A stretch of 64,000 nucleotides of DNA from Trichostrongylus colubriformis (GCA_963978905.1 OZ022260.1:715225-779224); one strand, 5' to 3'. Positions 22,619 to 35,443 are shown, numbered from the stretch's first letter. The notes: generated by a model not told the origin, from the letters alone. Made by a program: numbers and translations.

Positions 22619-24098
22619 GGGTCATTCCATATGTGATCCCGCTTCTTTCAAGTGATAATTTTCCCTATGAAATCACACGTTTGTGCAGCATGTTATATAT
22701 CATCCGAAAGGGATTATCTCTTCTACAAAAAGCTATGTACAATTTTTGGGTGTCCTCCAGAATGTGGCTGATTTTCATGCTGATGAAGTGTTAGGTCTAG
22801 TTGACAGAACTTGGCCAAACCGGCAGTTATCAGAACACCATATTCCGCTTCGGCAGTTATGTGTCTCGTATTTCACCACGATCTCTTTTTACAAGTTCCA
22901 ATAATTGGCTGATCGATTAGTACCAGTTTTTTCCAAATTGGTTTTTCCGCCTCAGTTCGTAAATTTTTGACAGTTTTTTGAATCTAAGCAGAAAAATTTT
23001 CTCAATCAGTACGCTAAAAGAGTTTGAAGCTTTAAGAAGAGCTGGTGAATGGGACGGGATACATCATTGACCGAATCCCTTATCTTTCTGCAGAAAACAA
23101 AAATGTTTGCGGAATCAAATCATTTGGATCCCTATTATATGGTTCCAAGAATTCAGCCTGAATCGCGTTCAAAATCCAAGCTGAACGTGTTCCTAATATA
23201 GCGCGAAAAGTCTTTTTAATTGTTCTATAAAGCAATGTTAGGTGACGATGAACAAAAATTTAGAGATAAAAATCTTATTTCAATAAACGTCAGTGCTTTC
23301 TAAAAAAGCAATTCAGAAAAGGAGCGACGCGAGCTCTCGACCAGTCGGTGGAACTTGGAGAAGAGGTCGATATCCTTGAATCAGAGCACAAGAAAATTTT
23401 CCCAATCAGTCCGCTGAAGGAGAGGTGAAAGTTCAAAAAGAGGTAGAGGTTAGGGACGGGCACATCACTGACCGAGTTCCTTACCTTCTGCTGTAAAATA
23501 TTTGAGAGATAGCGTCGACTGGACCTCTATTACATGGCTTGATAATTCGGCCTGAATTGCTGTCAAAATCAGAGCGGAACATATCCTCGATAAAGCTCAA
23601 ACACTCCTTCTGAACGGTCCAAAAAGAAATATTTAGCAAAGATTAAGAATTTAGAAGGGAAATGTTAATCTGAATCATTCCCACTGCTTTCGGAAGAGTA
23701 ATTTGAAAAAAAAGCGACGCGACTTATTGGTCAACCAAGGCATCAGCTAAGGGGGTGGGACTTATGGAAGAGGTCTGGATGGAGTAGCGGAATAAGTACA
23801 GTGTAGTACAGTAAGCCTATGGCGGAAATAAGTACGGTGTAGTACAGTATGCCTAGTAAGCCGATGGTTTTCACGAAAGTAAGTACAGTGATTTATTGAA
23901 TTGCCGGTTTGATGAGTTGACTAGACCTAATAATTTACCAGTCTGTAAATCGGCCCAGTCCAGGACACCCAAAAATTTTACGTACCTCTTTGTAGAGCAG
24001 GTAATTTTTTCGGATAATATATGACATGTTGCACCAACATGCGACTTTATTGGAAAAATTTTCCTTTGGAAAAGAGGGCTTTACTAATGGAATAACCC
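22619..24098. mobile_element. foldback element E with internal tandem repeat
   Basis: The ends GGGTCATTCCAT / ATGGAATAACCC are inverted, and homology continues inward for about 200 bp (22619-22840 against 23880-24098). Between the arms lies a duplicated unit of roughly 400 bp. The element is about 1.48 kb with no transposase reading frame. Confidence 0.7.
22985..23780 (+). repeat. two tandem units of about 400 bp
   Basis: AAAATTTTCTCAATCAGTACGCT near 22992 recurs as AAAATTTTCCCAATCAGTCCGCT near 23392. Matching landmarks (GACGGG.ACATCA.TGACCGA, TTCGGCCTGAAT, AGCGACGCGA) keep the same spacing. The units are about 75% identical and fill the centre of foldback E. A short 37 bp tandem repeat with GTAGTACAGTA follows at 23790-23860. 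Confidence 0.7.
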
Positions 24099-26602
24099 AG
24101 GATACCTTCTGTCTCTTGCTATAATGGTCACCTCACCTTTGACAACAACTTCGCTATTGCAAAATGGAGAGACACTATAAACTTTAACGATTTCTTTGTC
24201 GAGTGGAACATGGTCGAATGGCAGGGGCACTGGTTGTTGATATCAGCATGTTCGGACCACCTCGATGCCCTTCTCATCGATTGTTGTATTCCGTTTGATG
24301 GACAACTGGGACGACAACAAAAATCTTATTTACTTCATAAAATATCGACTTTTTCTTACTTTCAACTTGAACTTCAGGATGGAGCGCGAGTCTCAGCGAT
24401 CCTAGTCCAGCTTTCGGCTGCTCACCAAGTTTAAATTTTAACCTATAACAAAGATCGAAAACAAATGAAAATTTTAACAATAAGTGCATCAAGAAGGCAA
24501 CTCAGTTTTATGGTAAACGTGATGCCCCAGTCGTAGTCGGTCAACTTGAGTGTAAATGTCAAGCGCGGCACGCGACGATGCGATTTTTCTATATTGATGG
24601 CTTTCACCCCTCCCTAGTCGTCAGGACGACTGGCGATTGACTTCTGCTGGAGACCACCCTATCCTATGCCAAGTGGCGTACTGCATTTTGCAAGGAGTAT
24701 GTACAGTTTGCTTGAGTATGAGGGGCAGCTGCGAAGCCTTGTCAATGTGAACGCTGCCTACTGCTTCAAAAAGGTTTTGTAGAGGTTCTCTTGTTTTATT
24801 TCTTGCGCTCATGTGTTGTGGAGGTTGTATTCAATAAGGCTCAATTTATCATTATTCTATAGTATCATTATGAACTTTGAAGCACTGTAAGATTTTGAAA
24901 CATGTACTATTTGAAAGGAAGGTTTTGGCCGGTTTTCGCTATTTCAATTTCAGAAGATCATGACTTTACTGAGACTGCATCTTTTCTCACAAAATAAGCA
25001 CCACTGATTTCGCTACACTTTTGGCACATTCAGCATACTTGCTTATCTCCTTTTGTTGTTGACTAGTATTTATAGTATTGCGCGAAATCAAAAAAGAAGT
25101 CGACCACAAATCACCTCATCTTTCTGCACACACTGCTACACTGCTACTGAAGGAGCAGTGCAGGTGCTTGGGAAAGTGGGCTTAGTAAGCTCTAGATCTG
25201 GTGGCTATGAATGACGAGTAACGGCTTCAGCCTGTTATTATTTCAGTTACTGGAAGAGGGTTTGTGGATAATGCGCTCGCGCATAGCTGCTCCGAGGGGT
25301 CTCGCGGCATCCATTTTTTGGGTTTTTTTTGAATCACAGATACTTGAGGGGATCAATCACATTTGTGTGGGGAAGGCCATTTCTTTAGAATGTCCCTTGC
25401 AAGTAGACACACTCATCGCTTTCTGCCTTTCTTGCTCATTGCTTCCTTTTTGCTAAGGCGATTTGATCAGTTGAAATTCGAGCAACTCATTCTCATTTCT
25501 GCACCTCTGAAACCAGGAACAAAGTGTTCCATTCAGTACTTCACTCCCTTCCCTTGCAGAACTCACACTTGTGGTTGCCTTCGCTGGGTCTCGGCCAAAC
25601 AAGAACTTGTGAAGTGAAGTCATCTAAAAAGTGCCTTTTTCGGAGTACTCAAAATTTCCGTTATAATTCGAAAACCTTGTGGCATTTCAAGGAAAGCATA
25701 CACTTAGAAAGAGCAACTTTTTGTTCATCCAAGGAGAGCAATAGTCAGTTGATTCATGCCAATGCGCTTTCATATTTGAATTTATCGTAAACGCGCAAAA
25801 CCGGCCAGAGCTTTCCTTACAACCTAATACTAGTACTCTCTAGTTTGGTTACTAATGGAATATAGTCGTCATACAACATCGACCGGAATAAATGATTGAA
25901 GTCGTTTATGTCAAGACTATTTTGAACGAGAGGAGTGTATGCTGTGTAAGCCTATGAGGATGAAAAACCAATTGCCTCACCTCCTAGCGTTTCCTTAAGC
26001 GAGATCCTCATATTGCAGTTTTTAGCGTCTGTTTTTTTTTGTGGATTTCGATTGTTTCTCAGGATGTGGGCCCGTTAACGTGAGCCGTCTTCATGGCTTT
26101 ACTATTATTGCAGATAGAAGATAACGGAATTGATCGGATTGGATAAGGACAGTTATCAACTGGAAGAATCGGGAATAAATTGAATTTTGAATCATCATGA
26201 AATGGTAAACCCTACCATTGAGGATGAATACCCCGCAATGGGTGGCTAGTGAAATTAGTGATCAATAGTGTCTGATCCTTGTACACCACTTCTACTTATT
26301 CCTCGCTTCTCCCTATGGATACGTTTTTGATGCTTTTCTTCAAATCCACTACTCCGTTGATTCCGTAGGACCCACAAAAGGCGTGAGTAAAAAGGTTCCT
26401 TCAAAGGAACAGGCCAGTATGCATATGAGCAATGCGACCCAGCTGTTGACCATTCTAGCAACTGAACTTTCGTGAAAAAACCATGTTCTATGGGTTCCAC
26501 ACCCACTGCGAAATCGTTTATGCTAAGATCATAGCCTGGTACGATAGCACGATGTACTTTATAGCATGATAACGGGATTTCGTCTGTCGTCGTACGCACT
26601 AT
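24099..26602. other. intron; nothing supported
   Basis: No exon or structured repeat is recognised in this part of the 18182-27798 intron. Confidence 0.3.
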
Positions 26603-26688
26603 CACTTGAGTGTGCTGCTCTCCCTCCGCAACGGCCTATAACCAATCAGCGGCCGTGCATTGCCGAGGGAAAGTGGCACACTCAGGTG
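26603..26688. repeat. 86 bp hairpin
   Basis: CACTTGAGTGTGCTGCTCTC at the left pairs with the reverse complement of ...GAAAGTGGCACACTCAGGTG at the right, around the short centre GGCCTATAACCAATCAGCGGCC. It is likely a small MITE. Confidence 0.6.
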
Positions 26689-27071
26689 TGTGGCTGGACA
26701 ACAACACATGTTGCTGCACAATCGTGCAAGTCATAGTTTCGCAATGACTCGTTTTTTACCTGACACATGTCCGTGATATCTCGAAGTCTTTCATCGGATA
26801 TCTTTGAGTATCTTGCTAAAGGGCAAAAATTTACGTGAGAGGTTTTTTTTAACGTCGTCTCCGTGATTATGGTGAACAGAGACTACGTTACGATGGAACT
26901 AGTGATCTTCACTGTACAATAGCAGCGCCGCTCATACTAGCATACTGCAGGCCTGGGCTGCATAGCGTCAAGTAATATGAGAGTAACCACATGTTCTATG
27001 ATCCGATCTCGTAGCGCAACATCTGCACCAGTCACCGCTAGCACCGCTGTGTTCTCCATCAATTTCGGGAG

Positions 27072-27741
27072 GTATACATGGGTGCACGTCGTTAGGACAG
27101 AAAAATGGCGCAACCGCGTGCGGCGTGCGACTATCGCGCACGAGTTGTCCAATTTCGATTGGGGCAGCGCATGTGCGCCAGAGCTACAGTGCTTTTACAA
27201 ATGGAATTTTTCGTTGTGCTTAGTTTCTTTTGCTAAGTAATCGGTTTATGCTAATTGCGAACAATTAGGGATTACGGTAAAAGTGGACTGTAAAGAATGA
27301 AACTTAGAAACTTTTACTTACAAATCTGCACACTAAAATTCAAAATATATATGAAGGAGCTAATCTACTTGAGAGGGAAGGGGGAGATCCACTCATTTTC
27401 GCGCTGCTGTCCCTCGCTCGAAACCGTTCTACAATCATCAATTTGTACACTCAGGTGCATATTTTTACCTAAGCCTTACTTTTGGAAGGTAAGAGCTTCC
27501 TCCTAAATTGAGGCTTATGCCAAAGTCCTAGGTAAAATAGTGCCGGACGCTGAGCTCAGTGTAGTCACCCACTCCTATGCTACATAAGCACATAAAAATG
27601 TTAGAATATGAATAAAGGATAAGCGGCTACTTACACATTAAAGCAAAAGGTTGCGCCAATCGGAAACGGACGACTCGTGCGCGAGTCGCAGGCGCGATGC
27701 TGCATCGCGATTTTTCTGTCCTAACGACATACACCCATACA
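27072..27741. mobile_element. long-armed foldback next to an exon
   Basis: 27072-27168 and 27650-27741 are inverted copies: TGGGTG.A.GTCGTTAGGACAG...GCGCACGAGT.GTCC..TTTCGATTGG. The 480 bp between them shows no transposase. Its right arm ends only 57 bp upstream of the exon at 27799. Confidence 0.65.
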
Positions 27742-27798
27742 TGCGCAGCATTTTTCTCACTCTTGATCATGTCAGCTTTAAGTGATCTGAAGTTTCAG

Positions 27799-27866
27799 CT
27801 CCAACTCCGAGACTCGTGAATTCGAGGACGCAGGTGGCGATGGGAGAGCCTGGAGTAAACCACCAC
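27799..27866 (+). CDS. exon of the long + strand gene
   Basis: The acceptor GAAGTTTCAG and donor CAC|GTGAGT are both strong. The 68 base exon reads SNSETREFEDAGGDGRAWSK then PP. It enters in phase 2 and leaves in phase 1, matching 18181 and 38994. A second open frame (PTPRLVNSRTQVAMGEPG) would be phase 1 to 0 and does not fit. The acidic, Gly-rich content suggests a disordered linker. Confidence 0.6.
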
Positions 27867-30203
27867 GTGAGTATAAAGAGATTATTTCGAGAAATTTCCA
27901 TGATTGCGATGGTATCCTACAATCATTGCTATTGGTCGCTGTTTCTGCCCATCTGTTTGGCTATCTGGCGAGAACCAAATCGCAACCTCGTTCACCAAAT
28001 CGTTCAGTATCGCAAGTTCAACCCGCCCATATTTGCACATTCTCACTTTCCGTGAACTGGAGATTTTATACTGTGTCCTACTTCGGTCACACACTAACTC
28101 TCATCCTCGCACCCAGACTCCCCGCTGCTGGGTGGGGTGAGCAGCTGAGCCGCAGTCGCAGTTCGTTCTGTACCCGCTAAAGGTCATGGTCTGTGATTGG
28201 TGGCATTGAAGGTTTTAATTTGCAGTGCATTTTTTTGTAGCTACAGCGGTGCAACATTGATTTGAAGTCGACATGCACTGTCAGCAGCTAAATGGCTCTC
28301 CACTGATTAAATCGCACAAAGGCGTTCAATTGGGGTACGACCCGATTCTGATTGAAAACGCTTTCAGCTCACTGCATTAATAGTTCGTATGAATAGTTCA
28401 GTATTACTCATGCAGGGGAAACCATGTGATAGAGGTGACTTGGATTGTTGGTTTGAAGATTTTTCGAGTTTGTACTTCATTTTTTATTAACGGCGTCAAC
28501 AACAAAAATACTGGATAGACGGCCAATGGCTCCATTCTACGGAAAACAAATTTTTGATCCTTTCGGACTTTCAGATCATGGTTTCATAAGTCCCAGGTAT
28601 GTAAAGTAAGAGCAGCAATCACTCATTGAACACCAGACTTCCCCTCACCGTCAGTTTGCAGCGAATTTGTTGATCCAATTATATGGTGTTGGTGCTCATC
28701 TCGCCCAAACTATGTTTCACGCAAAACGAGTGCGATATTTGTGCTCAGGAGGTCAAATTACTCGGAGCGCCATATTTCTGGCTTGATTGGGATTTTCACT
28801 GCCGCCAGAAAGGCAGCGGGGAAAACGATTAATGGGTCTACCTGTACTCCATTTATGTTTAGTAGCGCAGTGGACAACTGCTGTCATCCCTACTATACAA
28901 AAACGCTTTGTGTGTTAATCTGTCTATCACGAAGTTTGGAACTAGATGAGTAACAGTCTGAGGGGATAGCGACTTTAGGATGAGAATAGCCTGGGAAGCA
29001 CTAAGGAGCACACCCGCAAGTTTCTCTCTCGGTGGGCGGGACGTGTGTTGAAATGTTTGGTACTGTAGTGAACAATTTCAATCTGGTTCGATTCTCTAGA
29101 GGGTCAAACACATGTACTTCAAGTGAGCAGTGATCTGCCACCCACCAAATTAAATAAATCCTTGACATCTGACTCACTGACCCCTGATTCTGAACGTCGC
29201 GCCACAGTGGTCATGCATCTCAACGAAGAACCTCAGTGAGGGGTCAACGGTGGTGGACCAGAGACTAAGCGACGACAAAACGTGGCTGGAAATGAAAGCT
29301 TTGTTAACCAGCACATTTAGCGATATATGTATGGAAGCAAAAAGTGTCATATCATGTCTCCGTCGACTGTCGGGCTCCTCACCGAATTTCACTTCCCAAA
29401 ATTCAGGTTGTTTGAACCCATATACACTTTTTTGAAGCTACAGCTCTGAAACTGCTTTTTATGAGGCTACAGCTGAGAATTTTACAACTTATCAGGTATA
29501 TTTACAGTCACCTTCCAAGATCAAATTCTTTTCGTGCAGAGTCCGACATTTATGCAAAAAAGACCGATTAAGTAAATAGCGTTTGAAAGATTCGGAACAA
29601 ATAACACTCGATCCACCGACCTTTAAGGAAGTCCTATAAAGTTCCTTCGCAATACATGAAGAAGACTACAAAATTTTGAAATGGCTTGTTTTTTTTTACG
29701 AAAAAATGCGTTTCTTAAGAGGTGTGAAATTTTGGAAAATTTTCACTGGAATGCCAGCTTCAAATAGAGATCAAAAACCATCCACGAATAGGGTCAAAAT
29801 GACCACAAAATCATGCACTTGTCAAATATCGACATTTTCTGGTTAAAAACGTCTGAACTAAAAATTACTGCTGAGGTGGGAAGTTTACGATGCCACCATG
29901 TCCATGGGCACGCCTAGGAGAGCCAATTTCCTATTTTTCTTGGAAGCGAAAACGATCATACACAGGAAAACGAACGTTTTCTACACAGGGAGATTCGCCT
30001 TGATGAGCTCAGCCACCGATCTGCTTTTTAAAGCGATTAGATCGCCTCCGACGCATTCCGTGAATTTAGCAGAAATTAGAGGCAGTATCGGGCTTAGGTC
30101 TGATGAATGTTAAAGGGTTTTGTTCATTCACTGTGTATTTGAATAACCTATCCAAAATTCATGGGTCCTCCATTCACTCTCTTTATTTCATTTGTTCGCT
30201 TAC
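27867..30203. other. intron; nothing firm
   Basis: At 27920-28180 several frames are open on both strands, with no splice signals that choose one. No repeat copy elsewhere in the window is recognised. Confidence 0.3.
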
Positions 30204-30368
30204 TTCGCAAGAAAAATTATGTTTCGCATCCGGTTGTTTGGTGGATAACCTTTTGCATATCCTTTTGCGTATTTTGTTGTTAGGCCCGTGAGGTCCTTCA
30301 GATCTGCTTGAGTTTGATAGGCTTCCGTCGGAATATCCGTCACCCGCTTCGTTCGCTTTTGAAGGCAT
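30204..30368 (-). CDS. candidate first exon of a - strand gene
   Basis: An ATG at 30366-30368 opens 55 codons starting MPSKANEAGDGYSDGSLSNS and reaching a basic stretch with NNKIRKRICKRLSTK. It ends at the near-perfect donor GAA|GTAAGC. The sequence is hydrophilic, Ser/Gly-rich, then Lys/Arg-rich, like a nuclear protein N-terminus. Downstream exons would lie at lower coordinates on the - strand; I could not identify them. No family is recognised. Confidence 0.4.
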
Positions 30369-32584
30369 AATTTCTGTCTTCTTAGTTGTTTACTTCCGGC
30401 AGCCGTGCATTGATGCACAATTCAGCTTTTTTGGGAGAAAGGATTTCAAAATTCAACCTAGCTTTTGTATGCTCTTATCTGATCAGGAAGTGGTTGCAAG
30501 TTCGCATGGAACTTTCAATAGAGAATAGTCATATCGACGGAGTTTCGAGTACTAAAAAAGTGAAAACGAAAACCGCCACGTGCACTCGAAACAAGCAAGA
30601 TGCACTCGAAACAAGCAAGACACGTCCATTTTTTGTGATGATTCACCGGTGGTGCACTTTGCTTGAAAAGGCTTCTCAGTATGGTTGTTTTTGTGTAGCA
30701 CAGTGAGTAGTGCAGTGGTAACGATGGCGCTCCGTAGGCGGTGGATGGTGAGTTTGCTCTCCGCCGTCTGTGAGTCATTCGGAATCAAGTATCCCGCCGA
30801 TGAGTCATTGCAAATTTTGGTCCCTAACTCGCTTAGTGGCTCGTTGCGGATTCGGTTCTCGATATTTGGAACCAGCATCCTAAATCCTATCGATAGCACT
30901 AGACCTCCCTACAAAGTTCTGTGGGAAGTTTAAATCTTTCTGCGGTCACTGAAAGCCAGACGCAGTGGAACACACCACAATTACGCCTTTCCATTTCTAC
31001 ACTAATTTTTTTCAAGCATTTGATATCACGCGATCGCTTGCTTCCATTGCACAGAGCCTATTCCATCACCTGAAACGGCCGTGGAATGAACGGTTTTTTC
31101 CTCGATGTGTATCTTACTCTGCCAGTATCGAGACTTGTGGCGTTTCACTGGCTTTTTGGTGTGTTGATGTCGAGTCCGTGACAGATTGCAAAACGATGGA
31201 GGTTGAACAGGAGGAAATCATCATCCAGCCAGCCAGTTGTTCCTTTTTTCACCGCTCAACGCCTCTCTCAGGCTATCTGTTTAAGCTTCTTGCGCTCGGA
31301 TTGCATAATGTGTTACTTCTACATGACGCTTTGTGTACCCCAAGTCGCTATGCCATTTTCGTTCCTGCTACCTATGGCAAGAATGAATATGTATGAACAA
31401 GTCAGTGCTCTGTTCGATCGTTTTTGACTATCTTTGCAATCGCCGCATACTTCATGGTACTTACTAGCAGTTACTAGAATGCTGAGCATTTTACTGAAAG
31501 CTGAGCAACTTCAAAGAACTTCCCATTATTCTTGCTAGTAATCCGTTTGATCCTGAATATCATGTACCTCGTCACAATTCTGTCCTTATTAGGTGAAATT
31601 CTTCAGTCTTCAGCAGCGGTATCTATGGTCCATCATATGTGTGCGCAATTTTACTTTTTCGTGAGAACCCTGGCATGGCAATTTTCAAATTTCGGCTAGT
31701 CACATTCGCATTGCTTGGCAACCATTCCGCTGGTATTACTATCAGTCACATCCAGTGTCTATGGTGAGAAGCTCCCACGTTTCTGTCCTGGTAGAGAACT
31801 GGAATAGTACAGTCTTATTTCCGGCTCTGTTAAACACACGAGAAAACAGTACCAGAAGGCCTGGAATTGGCGTATCTCTAAACAGTGCCTGTCACCCTGC
31901 CAGCATTTTCTGAGAACTGCATTCCTTAGTAATCCGAAGCGAAGAGGATTTGTTTTCATAACGATTTGGGTCGTTACTATGTGAGGCATCGATAATGACC
32001 CAGTTGTAGCGCTTCATGGGGTGTCACTTATCATATACAGCGAAGGTTGACGTTTTTGCTCTAGGACGCGTTAAAGCTCATCAGGCTTGCCATACTCTGG
32101 TGCAAAAGTATTTTTCTGTTGACATGATGGGATTTATGCGGTTATTAATCTGGTTTCCATTGTTTTTCTTGTTTTTCGTTGTTTTCTTGTTATGAGCATG
32201 GCCAACTTTTTAATCTTACTCTGCCGCTATTACAGTGGATATTTCCAGCAATTGACCTCTTCCTTTCTTGGCATATGGAACACTTTTCAAAAGAACATTG
32301 AAGAAGTTTTCTGCTGTATAAGAGCTGGGAAGGGAAGTGGATATACGAAAGCAGTAAAGAATGGGGCTTGTTGGTATTGACGTATTCAGTCAAAGTTTCA
32401 TAAAGGGCTCTGTAGTATTCAAAAATGAAAGCGATGAAGCGCATTGCTTCATTGCGTCGCTCAATCGGACTGTTTTAATTGAGGAGTCGAAGGCCAACGT
32501 GAACTTCAACAGCCACATCACTGGAAAAATCTCCAACTTTACAAGCAGTAGCAGACAGAGAAGGGTGTGCGCCATTGGGGCAGG
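30369..32584. other. no gene; 20 bp tandem duplication
   Basis: TGCACTCGAAACAAGCAAGA is duplicated exactly head to tail at 30581-30620. Open frames on both strands around 30550-30930 lack splice support. Nothing else is supported. Confidence 0.35.
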
Positions 32585-32755
32585 AAATTCGCTCGGCTGC
32601 GGCGCACGCGGTGGGTGCGAGCGACGGGCACCGTATCAGTTGGGTACTAAAGCGATTAGATAGCTTGAATAGAGGCAAAAGCTAAATAAGGCGTAGGATA
32701 TCGTCATTGCTTTATAACCAAACTAATACGGCACTCCTAACTCGCACAGATCGCG
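32585..32755 (-). repeat. family D repeat, copy 2
   Basis: It matches the 10675-10850 repeat and shares a GC-rich GAAATTCGCTCGGCTGCG core with the TIR element at 60225-60980. It is likely a MITE fragment. Confidence 0.5.
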
Positions 32756-32992
32756 TCACACGTCGAACATCGCGAAGCAAATTTTGTTTCCAGGTGGCAC
32801 TCACACACCGATAGACAAAGTTCTACACGAGCTTATGGAATTTCCACAGTTAGGCTTCTAGTGATGAGAATCGGTATTTTTCAGATGGAGTTGATTCCAG
32901 AAAGGATCTAAGTAAAGGACGAAGCGGTGCTATCGCAATGAAGGGGAGGGGGTAATTCAGGAACGCTGATTGAAGACCATAATCTGGGTTAG

Positions 32993-33219
32993 TACCTTTA
33001 TGTCAGGATTTCGCACCACGACGAGCGGCGTGCAACGGGGTGTGTCCGAGCTAAGCGCGTCGCTATTGTTGGGTCTCAAAGCGATTACACGATGATGCCA
33101 GGGTCGCCATACACAGATGATTTGTAATCGCTTCGGGACCCAACAACACGACGCCTTTATCTCGTCCGCAGTGCTTGGCTTGCGACACCCCGCCCCGCGA
33201 AATGCTGGCGTAAGGGTAG
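32993..33219. mobile_element. foldback element, about 95 bp arms
   Basis: GTTGGGTCTCAAAGCGATTACA at the inner left pairs with TGTAATCGCTTCGGGACCCAAC at the inner right; pairing continues outward through CGTCG.TGTTGTTGGG and .CAGGATTTCGC to about 32993 and 33219. The inner end resembles family D. Confidence 0.65.
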
Positions 33220-34426
33220 ACACCCGCATCATTTTCATGTCTAACTTGTTAAATGCTGACGTTGACATACCTTTACAAGATTTTCGTGTTAGGGCGTACC
33301 GTGCATGTGCGTGTTAGTGTCGTAGCGTGCCTATACAGGCGCGATCCCGTAGAGCCATAGGTAGTCGGCGTCACCCCTCGTCGCATATTTGCAGTTTTTT
33401 CATCTTTTAGGAGGGGGTGTGCTGGTTATTTCAGCGGACAATGTTTCGGATTTCTTTGTAATTCGCTTGAGTGTGGAGGTACGGCTTCGTGGGAACCGCT
33501 TCTGCAATGCATCCATCAAAGGTAAGTTTAGAATTATATTCTCTCTTGTGCATGATCCAGGGTACATGTTCATAGCACATTAATCATTTCGAAGCATGTC
33601 AGTGTGCAGCATTTAACAAGTTAGACACGTAAGCGATGCGTCATCACTCTGGACTCTTGAATTGCCAGGGAAAGACAAAAACTCACCGGCGAGCGCGTGC
33701 GGCGCGTTCTGTGTGACGCCACTGCCCGCGGCGCGATGGGGCTATGGCCTATGATGCTACTGATGCGCTTAAATTAGGGTAATCTTGCTGTCACTTTCCT
33801 CACGTCTTGAGATGACGGGTCTTTTTTTCTAGTCTGTGTCTACCCACATGGTTATACACTAGAAGGATGAACACGGAAGCTCCTGGAGCTACTGAGGTTC
33901 CTACATTCCTAGACTGGTTGTGAGGCGAATCCAGACGACTGAGCAGGGTTGCTACATCAAAAAGATTAGTTCAGTATCACATAATTAACTTGGCGGAGCA
34001 AGATGCACTCACCCTTGGTGTATTAGCAGAATGCCGTCCGGCAAGGTTACTCCAATTGAAGCGCACTGGCAGTAGCACAGGCCATCGTCCGCCGACGCAC
34101 CGCGCTATGGCTGTGACTTCACCCAACACGCGTCGCACTGTCCGGTGAGTTTTTCCGTCGAGCCAAAAATGACCTTCAACCTCCCCCCTCATTGCGGTAG
34201 CACTGATAAAACATCTCCTGCTTCCTTATTTCCTTTTTTGAGTAACTTTCTAAGAGGTCAGACAAAATCTGTTACAGCAGCTTCTATATAATGGTTAGCC
34301 CGGAACTGTTGTTGCGATGATTGCAATACTTTCATGTGCGGCGTGGTAGTACACACGAAGTAGCTTCCGGACTTCTAACTTCCGTTGCTCCGATCGCCTT
34401 TTTCGAGCTTACCCACATGTGTACAG
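33220..34426. other. intron; nothing supported
   Basis: No coding or repeat structure is recognised. Confidence 0.3.
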
Positions 34427-34585
34427 TCCATTTCGGAGCGTTTGATAGGGCGTGGCCTACGGACTTGGGTGAGAGTGTATCAAACTCTCTCACCCCGCCC
34501 CATACTCTCACTCTTGTCACGCACTCTCACTCTCGTCACTCACACATGTCCGTAGGCCACGCCCAGTCAAGCGCTCTGAAGTGGA
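34427..34585. mobile_element. 159 bp MITE with CACTCT repeats
   Basis: The arms are the 39 bp TCCATTTCGGAGCG...GGGCGTGGCCTACGGAC and its reverse complement. The loop holds short CTCTCAC/GTCACTC repeats. Confidence 0.7.
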
Positions 34586-35160
34586 ATATATTTATTGCAC
34601 GTGTCTAAATGTGCATTAGTGCTTTCTTGAGCGTAACAGACAGAGTTGTGCGGAATTGGCGGGAATTTGTAGGCTTCTGTCCAGGCCTTATTGATAAATG
34701 TAAGCCACTGGTAGCTTATCTTTATCTTCAACTATTCGCGGAGAGCACAGAGTGAACTTGAGTACGCATTTTCGAGCTGAATCCTCCATACTTTCAAAAA
34801 GTGCATAGCCTACCAAAGACCTATAATTATCCGAGAATGAGTGACACATTTCTGTTCTCTTATTTTTTGATCACGGACTTATGGTCCCAACCCAAACGTC
34901 ATTGATTGCAAAAATGTGGACACACTTTCCAAATCATCTACAAAGCGAATTTTGCTCATGCATTAGCCCAAATTAATTCCGCACCAGCTCTGCCAGCCTC
35001 GTGCTCCCTGGCTCAGACACGTCAAAGGAGTAGTGAGATTTCACTCAGATTCTCTTTCATCCCGCTGCTTCCCTCACACAAGTACACTGCAATCACAACT
35101 TCGTTCGATCACTGCTTCGTCTTTGAGAATGGCACGCTCCAGCTACTTACTAATTGTCAG

Positions 35161-35292
35161 TGAAGACAGCTCTCTCCTAGTTCTCTCATGCTCCCTTCCA
35201 TGCCGTTGCCCCTTCTTCTCTTTTTCCGGCACCAATGGGATAGAAGGACATAGACATTAAAAGGGCTTTGCCGTCAACATACTGGTACTGCC
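35161..35292 (+). promoter_or_regulatory. putative 5' leader of the alternative first exon
   Basis: An acceptor-like TACTTACTAATTGTCAG ends at 35160 and could accept a trans-spliced leader, which is common in nematodes. The 132 bases to the ATG at 35293 are pyrimidine-rich (CTCTCTCCTAGTTCTCTC). No TATA box is needed for that model. This is inference. Confidence 0.25.
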
Positions 35293-35443
35293 ATGGCGCA
35301 TTCAAGTTACTCGTCTTCACTGGCACTGTCACGACGTGAACTTTCAGCTCTATCGCCATGTTCATCATCCCACCTTCGTTCGCATCCGTCGTTTAGCTCC
35401 ATCGTCAGCGCAACCATGAAGAATCAGCCATCGAAAAATACTG
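35293..35443 (+). CDS. alternative first exon of the long + strand gene
   Basis: ATG in a good context (ACTGCCATGGCG) opens 50 codons, MAHSSYSSSLALSRRELSAL and on through the Ser/His-rich SPCSSSHLRSHPSFSS, ending at G|GTTAGT. An in-frame TAG at about 35251 with no decent acceptor in between favours a true start. It leaves in phase 1, exactly as the 27799 exon does, so both can splice to 38994. This would give a shorter isoform lacking the helical N-terminal region. Confidence 0.5.
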
